Origin: Zantedeschia hybrid cultivar
Taxonomy: Eukaryota; Streptophyta; Magnoliopsida; Alismatales; Araceae
Length of the DNA stretch: 64,000 nt
Assembly: GCA_030544215.1 (NCBI GenBank)
Contig: JARZZO010000003.1
Location: 27,532,379-27,596,378, forward strand
Direction: 5' to 3'
How positions within the stretch are numbered: position 1 is the first letter of the stretch; each line of letters begins with the position of its first letter. The notes beneath the pieces are model-generated. The model was not told the origin of the DNA and searched no databases. It saw only the letters and a program-made list of their open reading frames with translations. Position numbers and translations under genes: made by a program. Of the stretch, positions 45,805 through 55,132 are shown in pieces.

Positions 45805-47460
45805 GCCATACCAATACTAGAATGATAACTATTGTTGTAAGCAAATTCCACTGTAGACAAGTGATGTTCCCAAGAACCTCCCCAATCTAGGTAACAAGCC
45901 CTGAGCATATCTTACAATGTCTGAATGGTCCTTTCTGACTGTCCATCTATCTCAGGATGGTTAGCCGAGCTAAAAACTAACTGCGTACCCAAGGTCTTCT
46001 GAAAACTCTTCCAGAACCTAGAAGTAAATCTCGGATCCCGATCCGACACGATGGATAAAGGCACCCCATGCAGAGAGATGATCTGGTCCACAAACAACTT
46101 AGCCAACTTACCGACTGACCAGTTCTTTCTAATAGCTAGAAAGTGCGCAGACTTGGTCGATCGATCAACAATGACCAGATTGCATCCCTCTTCCCGGGTG
46201 ACACGGGCAATCCCATCACAAAGTTCATAGTTACATTCTCCCATTTCCACTCCGGGATTGGTAACGGCTGCAACAACCCTCCTGGTCTCTGGTGCTCTGC
46301 CTTAACCTGCTGATAAGTCAGGCACCTTGCCACATATTCAGCCACGTCCTTCTTCATACCAGGCCACCAAAAGTGCATCCTCAAACAATGATACATCTTA
46401 GTTGTTCTGGGATGCACTGCATATCTAGAACGGTGTGCCTCATCCAGGACATTCCTGTGCACCTCTTCCTTAGTTGGAACATAGAGTATGCCTTTAAATA
46501 TGACCGTGCCATCATCCCACAACTCTACCTCTGATATCTGGAGAATCTGTAGTAGCTCTACATCCGCCCTCTGAGCCTCAATCACTGCATGGTATACTGC
46601 TGGCCTCACAGTTAAGCTGGCCAACAGGGCTCTATCAGCCTCTCGAGGAATCCTAAAGGAAGATTCCACAACCTGCTCAAATAATCTCCATTCCTAAATC
46701 ATAAGATGCGATACGACCAACTTCCGACTCAAGGCGTCTGCCACCATGTTTGCCTTGCCCGGATGATAAGAAAGGTCGAGATCATAATCCTTGATAAAGT
46801 CCATCCACCTGTGTTGCCTCAAATTCAGATCTCTCTGAGTGAAAACATACTTCAGGCTCTTGTGATCAGTAAAAACTTGAAACTTCTCTCCATATAAATA
46901 GTGCCGCCAGATCTTCAGTGCAAATACTACAGCCACCAACTCTAAGTCATGAGTGGGATAGTTCTCCTCATGTTTCTTCAGCTGCTTAGAAGCATAGGCC
47001 ACAACCTTACCATGCTGCATCAGAACCACACCCAAACCTCGACGAGATGCATCGGAGTAAACTACGAATCCACCTGAACCTGATGGAAGCACCAGAACTG
47101 GAGCCGATGTGAGACGAGCCTTCAATTCAGCGAAACTATGCTCGCACTCTTCACTCCACACAAAACGAACACCCTTACGAGTCAACCTCGATAAGGGGGT
47201 TGCTATGGAAGAAAAACCATGGACAAACCATCTGTAATATCCTGCTAACCCGAGGAAACTCCTGATCTCAGTCACTGTTGTCGGTCTGCCTCAATCTATA
47301 ACTGCCTCAATCGTGGCTGGATCCACTGCAATGCCATCACCAGAAATGACGTGCCCCAGGAAGTGTACCTTATCTAGCCAGAATTCACACTTGCTAAACT
47401 TGGCACAAAGTTGGTGCTCTCTCAGAACCTGCAACACCACCTGAAGATGCGTGGCATGCT
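45805..47460 (-). pseudogene. Gypsy G1 pol, RT end to integrase
   Basis: Ty3/Gypsy chromovirus pol in minus sense. It contains the RT thumb (CAKFSKCEFW, FLGHVIS, FLGLAGYYRWFV), RNase H (YSDASRRGLGVVLMQ, YPTHDLELVAVVFALKIWRHYLYG, VFTDHKSLKYVFTQ), the integrase zinc region (HRSRYAVHPRTTKMYHCLR...CLTYQQVK) and core (VIVDRSTKSAHF, SDRDPRFTS, SERTIQTL). A stop interrupts the RT thumb/connection region near 47285 and another lies at 46691. There is a frameshift between about 46140 and 46250, and the second zinc-region CxxC has changed. T cuts its upstream part at 47460 and A3 cuts its downstream part at 45805; the C-terminus is at 32861-33315. Confidence 0.92.
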
Positions 47461-47648
47461 TGTAGACACGCTAATTTTGACGTCATTTTGAGTAAATTTC
47501 ATATCATATAATAATGCCTCATAATGGTCTGATAATTAATCATTAATTAATATTTATTGATATTTTTGAGTGTCGGGTTGAACAGACATGTTTAAGTTAA
47601 TCAATTGAATTGATTTTAACTCAAATTTCAGTTAAAATATGAAAAATC

Positions 47649-47947
47649 CTAAAAGGCGTCGACTTATGTGGACGCGTTTTAGAGTTTATTCCTGTTTTAA
47701 CGTTTAAATTTGAATTTTAATTAATTGATTTATTAGCTAAAAGGCGTCTGTGGAGGTCGACGCGTTTTAGGTTTCCTAAGCTATTTTAACTTCTCTTCCG
47801 GATGTTTATCCTTATCTTAATTAGAGTAAAAGACGTCTACTAAGGTGGACGCGTTTTAGCTAATAAAGATAAAGATAAGTTTTCCCGGATATTTATCCTT
47901 ATCTTAATTTAATCTGAAAGGCGTCAGCCAAGGTGGACGCGTTTTAG
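47649..47947. repeat. Four GCGTC palindromes in T U3
   Basis: Units at 47649-47682, 47737-47770, 47827-47858 and 47914-47947. Typical form: CTAAAA-g-GCGTC, about 10 variable bases, then GACGC-g-TTTTAG. The last two are nested in longer imperfect inverted repeats (CTTATCTTAATT on one side, AATAAAGATAAAG-type on the other). Each right half contains CGCGTT. Confidence 0.88.
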
Positions 47948-48045
47948 ATAATTACAGATAAAGATGAATTAATCAGTAATTATCTGTCGATTAAGGTGGA
48001 TAAATCCTAGATTTTTCTATGTTAATCGCGAACGCAGAAAATGCC

Positions 48046-48053
48046 TATAAATA
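48046..48053 (+). promoter_or_regulatory. TATA box of T LTR
   Basis: TATAAATA, about 100 bp downstream of the last palindrome. Identical at 63877-63884 in the 3' LTR. Confidence 0.7.
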
Positions 48054-48791
48054 CCTTGCATCTCAAGGAGTTAAAAAAAAAAAGAGAGAGAATTATTGAG
48101 CCACAGCGTTATAGCAATTTGAAGATCGGAGCAACCACGCCGGAGCGCTGCCATTTCCAGAAGTCGGCATCCTTCTTCAAGATCTTCATCCTTCAAAGCT
48201 TCAACCAACTGGACTGGGCATAAGTTTTTCATATTTGAATTTCATTTTCATTCTTTAGTTTCATTCTCTCATACTCACTGCATGCAACACACACCACATC
48301 ATTAATTTTCCAAAACCCATCTGTTCTAAAGGGGTTTCAAAGCCATTAAAACAAGTGAGTTGCTGTTTATACATGTTTATAATCATAGTTAGCTTTGATA
48401 TTTCCATTTAGATTCTCATCACTATTTCTTCTTTATTTTTCTGTCTCTATCTCTGCTGCATTCAACAACAACAACAACAAGAAATCAACAAGAGGGAAAT
48501 CAAGCACGAAGCCAGGAGAACTTCTGGACGATCCTCAACATTCAACAGCAAGAACAAAAGAACAAGAAGAGGCTCTCTTTCTTCAGCCGGCTGAAGGAGG
48601 GGAACCAAGGATTCATTCTTCCGCATTTAAACAGGTAAGCGATCAAACTCTTTTTGAAGCTTTTTAGTTAAAAGTTTATGGCGATCACAAGCACCTTAGT
48701 TGCATTTTTTTTAATAGGTTAATTTACCCTAAACAACATAGTTTTTTCACATTAAATCACACGAGCAAATTTTCAGCACCTACAGCTCTTT

Positions 48792-48809
48792 TGGCGATCA
48801 CGATGGGAC
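48792..48809 (+). other. Primer-binding site of T (tRNA not assigned)
   Basis: TGGCGATCACGATGGGAC, seven bases after the LTR end. It starts with TGG as expected for pairing to a tRNA CCA end and occupies the normal position. I cannot name the tRNA with certainty. Confidence 0.6.
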
Positions 48810-49924
48810 TTGGTCTCGCCGTCTTTTAATTTCTTTTGTTCTTGCTATTATCATACCGGGCACCCACGGTGCACCACTTGTGTCTTTCGACACGTCCTCA
48901 CCAATTGGTGAGTGTTTAGTTTGTTTAATTTCCCTCGTGCACCACGTGCACACCCCAGTGGCAAGATCTTGCCTCCCCTTTGATTAGTTTAAAAAGTTGT
49001 TTTTGGTGATAAAATGCTGTGTGATTGTGTGATTTCTTAGTTGTTTAGATAGTAAACCATCCTGTTTAAAATCTGAAACTAAAAATCTTTGCATGAGTCG
49101 ATTATTTATTGCATTTTTCCCTGTTTAAGGAGGATTCGACCCAGAAAATCCTTCTGGAAATCTGTTTCTGCGAACTAAAAAGCGTCCAGTAGCAGCGACG
49201 CGTTTCAAAACCGCGTCAGTGCTCCTAGACGCCTTTTAGCTTCCAGATTCTCTCTATCGTTTACATCTGTTTCTGTGAAATAATTAACTTCTGTGTTGAA
49301 TAGCGTCGACCATCATCGACGCGATTCAGACAGTTTTTAGTTATTTTCCAGGTTCTCTCTGCTGTTTGCATCTGTTCTCTGCGAAAGAATTAAGTTCTGT
49401 TCTGAATAGCGTCGACTATCATCGACGCGATTCAGACAGTTTCTTAATTATTTTTCAGTTTCCAGATTTCTGTGTTGAGTGCTAGCTACACATTACTCTA
49501 TTAAGCATTAGAGGCCATCCAGGTCGCAGGGCATATGCATTGAGGCTAAAACCCTCCTTTTCTTAGGAACACATTACTCGACGTTAGCAACTCTCTCTGA
49601 TTGGGTTGGTCCCTTGATCAGACTAGAGAAGTTGACGTTGAGACCTCCATAAGTCCCCAAAATCAAGGTATTCCTCCTTGATCATCGGGCTGGTTGTACC
49701 AATTGAAGTCCCGGCTAGATTCTGAAAGCGTTGTGAGAGAAAAACCTTAGAGAATAACGGTGGAAATCAAACTGAAACTAGGATCCTTCCCTGAGCGAAA
49801 TTGTGGTTTAATCCAATTCAAATAACTCAACAAGGAATCCTGAAATCACGTTAAGCATCCACTTGTTTGATTAACCTCTGCACAACTTGTTTGATTAATT
49901 TTTTTGAAAAGAGAATCTAATATA
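48810..49924 (+). other. T leader with tandem palindrome units
   Basis: Noncoding. Two ~106-bp imperfect repeats (about 49235-49340 and 49340-49445) each hold one palindrome, such as 49402-49435 (CTGAAT-a-GCGTCGA...TCGACGC-g-ATTCAG). A double palindrome lies at 49175-49239. No other gene is seen before the gag start. Confidence 0.75.
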
Positions 49925-52900
49925 ATGTTGCTGCGATCAGGCAGAGATTTGAGTATGGCCCAAGACGCCATTATCAACTACGAGGGAGATGCTAATGCCC
50001 CTCGCAATTCTGATTTCAACTACGAGAACGGGAGAGATGCTGATGCCTCTCGTAATTCTGTACCCATTCCAGTTCGACATGACGGGAATGTACGAACTCC
50101 TCTTTTTAATCCGCACGATCAATATCATGATCTTCCTCCGCATGAATATGCGATTCCCAATCCTGACTTTGAGGGGGACATGAATCAGCATGATCCCTCT
50201 TCCTCCGATCCTACGGATCTTGTCAATGCTCTGGGAGTTCTTGCCTCCCGACTGGACCCTCAGCAGTTCGAGGCGATCCAGTCCATCTTGAAGGGGAAGG
50301 CAACCATGCAGCCTGCCGAGCCGAATCCTGTGGCTCCCCCCGTTGTTCCTCAACAACCTCTTCCTCCTCCTCCTTATATCCAACAGGCCATGGAAGGCCT
50401 TCATCTTACTTCTCGGCCCACTGGGCCGCAACTTTCGTCATCCAGGCAACCGGCTAGACCGCAGACGCCCATTTATCAAAATGCCCTCGGGCATGGCGGA
50501 AGCTCTGCCGGACCTCATCCTTATTATCCTCCTTGTCCAACGTACTCTAGGCAGCAGGCCTATCAGGTACTTCCTCCTCCTCCTCCTCCCGAGGCAGATC
50601 TAACCACGCAGACGTTGCTGGCCAAGATGGAGCGCATGGATGAACAGTTCAACAATCTTCAGAAAATGATGGGGGTTAAAGCTGTGCCAGAAATTAATTT
50701 ACCGAGCCTGCCAGTGTTTCATCTGCCACCCTTTGAAATGCCAGTGTATCGAAAGTATAACGGTACTGGTAACCCCTTCACGCACCTGAAGGAGTTCATG
50801 TACGAATCCTCCTTTTGGCAGAATGATAAGAGGTCATTGGCTTTCTTTTTCAGGAGATCCCTAGAGGGACCAGCCCTCGAGTGGTTCTTTTCTCTGGAAC
50901 CCTCAGAAGTAGAGGATTATGGTATCGTTTCACGTAAATTTATCCAACGATACCAGGACAGAGTTGCACCCTCCTTGTCTATCACGGATCTTATTGCAGA
51001 AAAGATGAAACCGGACGAGGAGTTTGTCAGTTTTGCTGACAGGTGGCGGGGCCTGGCTGAAAAAGTGAAAGATCATTTGTCCGAATCCGAACAAGTGAAA
51101 ATGTTGATTTCCAACGCCACGCCCCAGTTCAAGCTAGTCCTCTCCTTGAACAACTTGACGAACATGGCAGAGCTCTATGAAAGGGCACGGTACTGCCAGA
51201 ATGCTTTCAAGGACGCTACATTCTCTAGCGTCTTTGATCCTCATAGACCTAACAGGCCTCCGCCTCGGAAGCCTGCAGTGCCAAATTCTCCTAGCTCAGG
51301 TCCAACTACTGAGGGCACGCTCTCTCACGAGCAGGTCAGTACTATGAACAATAACTCGCCCCAGTTTGTGAGGAATCAGCAGTACCAGAGGCCACCACAG
51401 CCGAGCCAGCAGGGGTACAGGCAGCAGCAGAACCCCCATTACCAACAGCAATACCAGCGGCCCCAGCAGCCGAATCATAACCAGCAACAGCAACAGCCGC
51501 AACGGCAACAACAGTATCACCAGCCCCCTCAACAGCAGTATCAGCAGCCACATCAGCAGCAACAGCAACAGCCACAGTACCAGCCGCGTGCGCCGCCGGC
51601 GTACCACAATGTCCCTCCTCCTGGTGACTACAACCAGCAGAGGAGACCTCCAGGCCCGAAAAGGGCAGAGTACCCGGCCCTCCCAGAATCCTTGGCGGAT
51701 ATCTTCAGCGCTTTAATGGCAGCCAATGCCTTAGCTTTGCCGAGAGAGAAGGCCGTCTGGCCTCAAAATGCCGATACGTCTAGGTATTGCTATTTCCACA
51801 GACAACCTGGGCATACCATTGACACCTGCTTCCAATTCAGAGATTATATCCATGATCTCAATGAGCAGGGCGGCATTGACTGGGAGGAAATGAAGAAGTA
51901 CATAACAGCCCTGAAGGCGAGGAGACCGCAGCAGCAGCAGCAGCAAGCAAGACCACCGGCACAGGCAGTAGCACCACCCAACATGGGCATAGTGCAGAAT
52001 CCACTCCCGGAGCACCAGAACCAAAACCAGGTTGCTCCCATCCTGACAAACAGCCAGTCTGAGGCTGGTCGTGGGCAGCAATGGAGAGTAGAGGACTCTT
52101 CCTCTCTTTGTTCAACGGGTCACGTTCAAAGTACCGCAGAGCGACCACCACGCCGCACCATCCACATACCAAGGCCACAACCCGTTACCATTACCCCCAT
52201 ACCCACACCTACATACCACTCACCCACGCCCAATAACCCATTACCACTACCCGCCTTCCTAAGACCCATTACACCCCGCACCACTACACCTCCATCATAT
52301 AACCCCCCGCAAACCAATAACGCACCCCTCTTACCGTCTAGGCCATTATTACGCATACCGTTTCCTACTTCACCCACTACCACCACCGCCTATCCAGATA
52401 TGCCTTTACCGTCTAGACCGCTATTACGCGTACCATTCCCCACTTCACCAACCACTTACCCATCCACTATCCAACCCTCTAGGCCTTTAATCCGCACCGC
52501 GCCATCTACGCCTAGTCCTACGCCATCACCTACCTACCAACCCTCTACGCCATCCGCACCGTCCAACCCTGCGGTACTTAAAGTGTCACCCGGATCCTCC
52601 ACGGTTGAAGAACACGCACTCCGGAGTGGAAGGATTTTCAACAAGGTCTTTCCTCAGTCCACAGTCAGAGACGGCCCATCACAGCCGACTGAGGAAGCCC
52701 ACAATGAAGAGAGTGCACCTGGCACTCAATATGACCTGTTGAAACACCTGGATCGGACACCGGCACGGATCACTATACTCGAACTCATCAAAAGATCCAA
52801 AAGTCACCAAGAAGCTTTAATGGAATATCTGCAAAAGGTGATGGTCAATGAAGACGTGCCGGTAGAGAAGATTACAGCACTACTAGTTCCTCAGGGGGAT

Positions 52901-55132
52901 CAGCCCTCTATAACATTCCATACATCGGAACTAGCACCGCCAGCAGCCAGAAGCATGGCTCTGAGTATTACGGTCAACATCTGTAAGAAGGCCGTGGATG
53001 CATGCCTGGTTGACACAGGGGCTTCGATCAATGTTCTACCTCCGAAGACCCTGGAGCTGTGCGGTGTGCCCAAAGAAAAATGGCTGCCCAGCCCCATATC
53101 AGTAACAGCATATGACAATTCTACCCGTTCCCCTCTGGGAATGGTTTATTTAAAGGTGGAGCTGGGCCCTGTAAGTCATGCAGAGGTTGAATTTCACATC
53201 TTGGAAATCGACCCTTCCATAAATGCCATTTTAGGTCGTCCTTATATTAAAACTCTCAAGGCGATTCCTTCTACGAATCATCAATGCCTCAAATTTCCTT
53301 TCAAAGGACGAATAATTAAAGTAACGAGCATGCCGATCCTTGCTGCTGCTCATTCCTTGAACATCAAGTCTGCTGTTTTACCTGGCCGACAACCTTTTCT
53401 GTCGGTATTACAGGTCTACCGTCCAGTGGCTGATCCTCTGAAAGCCGCCACTATTTCTCCATATCCGTTAGATGCTATCAAAAGGGGGAAGTGCATGAGT
53501 ACCCCAGGATGGAGGATCATGATGAAGAACGGCTACAAGCCTGGGAAAGGTCTGGGCACGCAGTTACAAGGCAGGATCACTCCTGTCAGAAATTATCGAG
53601 CGGCACCTGGAAGTGGTCTGGGCTATAGGCCAATAAAACTGAAACAAAATATGGTTCAGAAAGCAGAAATCGAACAAGGCCCGAAAATCTGGGAGGCAAT
53701 GTCTACACCATCTAAAGAAGGCCGAGATCCCCTAACATGGACCCTGTGTACGCACTTTGTGAAAGGGCCCATACTTAGCTACGACAATACGGTGGTCATT
53801 ACTTCATGTTTTGACTTCCATGATATTTATGGGAGGGATTTGGCTAGACATTGCTCTGAACTGCTTACGTACCAATCCTTGGAGGCTCTGCGGCCTATGA
53901 AAAGGAGGAAATTTGATGATCCTGAATGTGAATGGTACAGGTGGTTCGATCTGAGGGACCTGTATATTGCACTGAACAGACTATTTCTGGATCCTGCAGA
54001 ACCTAAGTGGCCGCCGCAGATTGATGAATTGATTGAAAGCCCTGGTGCTATATTTGACAAGCGGATACTGCTGTCCGAAGAGACTGATAAAGGGGAACCA
54101 GATGACCCCTATGAAGCTGGTTACACAACGGATCTGCTCTGGAGAGGAACATATCCTTCACATGTCTTCATGCTCCATACTCTTTTCCGTACACTGCTCT
54201 TGACCCCGACTTGGTCGCGGGTTATAATTGAAGATATTCCACGGGCTCCGCTCGTCATGATTACTCTGTCCCCTCGGGACATTATACCACAACCTCCTCT
54301 TGATCTAGAGAGGTTGTATGATCTGATCTGGGACATATTACTATATGATCCCCCTAATCCTCTGGCCTTGGTGCCTCTTCCTCCGTCTGATTCTCCTCCC
54401 ATTTATATTCATTCTTGCTTTATGTTTAATTCTTTCATTTTCCAAAAAAAAAACGCCAATTTGGCAACAAATTCTTCCCAAATCCTCATTGAGGAAACAT
54501 CTTACTTGTCTGATTGCACCCCACCACGCGGGTCCTTCGGTCAAGATTCTCTTCTAGATTTACTCTGTCCCTCCCCTCGGGAGGATTCTCTTGTATTTCC
54601 ACTTGTACCCCAGGATTTTCATCCTGCCTCGTCTTCGTTAGGTTATGATAGTGAAGTTAGGCAGTCTAGTCAGATTAGTCAGGTTAGGAAGTCTAGGAAG
54701 CCTAAGGGTAGGCAAATTCCAGATAGATACCTCCAGGACTTAGCTGATAAGTGCTCTTCCTGCTCTTTAATTCCTCAGCTTTTAGAAAATCCAATTCAGA
54801 TGCCAGAAGATTGTATGGACGATGAGTCAGTCAATGATGGGTACGGGGTATATGAGTTGATACATGAAAAGGATCCCATTGAGGAAGATGACGAGGACAC
54901 GGCTGAGGCATATGCTAGTGGAGTGAAGAGATTTGATGAACCCTCAGCTGCCGTAGAAGAGCCCACCAAAGAAATTAATTTAGGGACTGAAGACGAACCT
55001 AAGGTTGTCCTCGTCAGTAAAAGTCTTTCTACAGAGGATGAGAACGCAATGGTACAAGTGCTAAAGGACTACAAGGACACTTTCGCCTGGAGTTATGAGG
55101 ATATGCCGGGGTTAGACTCGTCTTTGGATTGA
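49925..55132 (+). CDS. T gag-protease polyprotein (1735 aa)
   Basis: Intact frame; the first ATG is at 49925. Gag core runs about residues 275-425 (GNPFTHLKEF, FFRRSLEGPALEWFFSLEP, FADRWRGLAEKV). A Gln/Pro-rich segment lies at about 475-590 and a zinc-knuckle-like CYFHRQPGHTIDTC near 622. A Pro/Ser/Thr-rich part with three repeats of SRPLLR-PFPTSPT type spans about 730-900. The retroviral-type aspartic protease motif LVDTGAS is near 1028. A G-patch (NGYKPGKGLGTQLQGR) is near 1200. A C-terminal ~450 residues of unknown function ends in an RT-N-terminal-like segment (FAWSYEDMPGLD). The frame closes at TGA 55130, next to the RT frame. It would form the particle and process the polyprotein. The G-patch and long C-terminal region are notable. 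Confidence 0.93.
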   Translation: MLLRSGRDLSMAQDAIINYEGDANAPRNSDFNYENGRDADASRNSVPIPVRHDGNVRTPLFNPHDQYHDLPPHEYAIPNPDFEGDMNQHDPSSSDPTDLVNALGVLASRLDPQQFEAIQSILKGKATMQPAEPNPVAPPVVPQQPLPPPPYIQQAMEGLHLTSRPTGPQLSSSRQPARPQTPIYQNALGHGGSSAGPHPYYPPCPTYSRQQAYQVLPPPPPPEADLTTQTLLAKMERMDEQFNNLQKMMGVKAVPEINLPSLPVFHLPPFEMPVYRKYNGTGNPFTHLKEFMYESSFWQNDKRSLAFFFRRSLEGPALEWFFSLEPSEVEDYGIVSRKFIQRYQDRVAPSLSITDLIAEKMKPDEEFVSFADRWRGLAEKVKDHLSESEQVKMLISNATPQFKLVLSLNNLTNMAELYERARYCQNAFKDATFSSVFDPHRPNRPPPRKPAVPNSPSSGPTTEGTLSHEQVSTMNNNSPQFVRNQQYQRPPQPSQQGYRQQQNPHYQQQYQRPQQPNHNQQQQQPQRQQQYHQPPQQQYQQPHQQQQQQPQYQPRAPPAYHNVPPPGDYNQQRRPPGPKRAEYPALPESLADIFSALMAANALALPREKAVWPQNADTSRYCYFHRQPGHTIDTCFQFRDYIHDLNEQGGIDWEEMKKYITALKARRPQQQQQQARPPAQAVAPPNMGIVQNPLPEHQNQNQVAPILTNSQSEAGRGQQWRVEDSSSLCSTGHVQSTAERPPRRTIHIPRPQPVTITPIPTPTYHSPTPNNPLPLPAFLRPITPRTTTPPSYNPPQTNNAPLLPSRPLLRIPFPTSPTTTTAYPDMPLPSRPLLRVPFPTSPTTYPSTIQPSRPLIRTAPSTPSPTPSPTYQPSTPSAPSNPAVLKVSPGSSTVEEHALRSGRIFNKVFPQSTVRDGPSQPTEEAHNEESAPGTQYDLLKHLDRTPARITILELIKRSKSHQEALMEYLQKVMVNEDVPVEKITALLVPQGDQPSITFHTSELAPPAARSMALSITVNICKKAVDACLVDTGASINVLPPKTLELCGVPKEKWLPSPISVTAYDNSTRSPLGMVYLKVELGPVSHAEVEFHILEIDPSINAILGRPYIKTLKAIPSTNHQCLKFPFKGRIIKVTSMPILAAAHSLNIKSAVLPGRQPFLSVLQVYRPVADPLKAATISPYPLDAIKRGKCMSTPGWRIMMKNGYKPGKGLGTQLQGRITPVRNYRAAPGSGLGYRPIKLKQNMVQKAEIEQGPKIWEAMSTPSKEGRDPLTWTLCTHFVKGPILSYDNTVVITSCFDFHDIYGRDLARHCSELLTYQSLEALRPMKRRKFDDPECEWYRWFDLRDLYIALNRLFLDPAEPKWPPQIDELIESPGAIFDKRILLSEETDKGEPDDPYEAGYTTDLLWRGTYPSHVFMLHTLFRTLLLTPTWSRVIIEDIPRAPLVMITLSPRDIIPQPPLDLERLYDLIWDILLYDPPNPLALVPLPPSDSPPIYIHSCFMFNSFIFQKKNANLATNSSQILIEETSYLSDCTPPRGSFGQDSLLDLLCPSPREDSLVFPLVPQDFHPASSSLGYDSEVRQSSQISQVRKSRKPKGRQIPDRYLQDLADKCSSCSLIPQLLENPIQMPEDCMDDESVNDGYGVYELIHEKDPIEEDDEDTAEAYASGVKRFDEPSAAVEEPTKEINLGTEDEPKVVLVSKSLSTEDENAMVQVLKDYKDTFAWSYEDMPGLDSSLD
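52328..52510 (+). repeat. Coding tandem repeat in T gag-protease
   Basis: Three units of PSRPLLRIPFPTSPT type, spaced about 77 and 65 bp. The surrounding DNA is strongly C-rich on the coding strand. Confidence 0.8.

Larger units (their letters stand above)
47461..48784 (+). mobile_element. T 5' LTR
   Basis: 1324 bp with inverted ends TGTAG...CTACA. U3 carries four palindromes (47649-47947) upstream of the TATA box TATAAATA (48046-48053). The 3' copy starts at 63293. Confidence 0.9.

Noticed and set aside
51296..52400. Several minus-strand open frames of 65-116 codons
   Set aside because: They are shadows of the Gln/Pro-rich codons of T gag-protease, giving Leu/Val-rich or Ala-rich antisense peptides.
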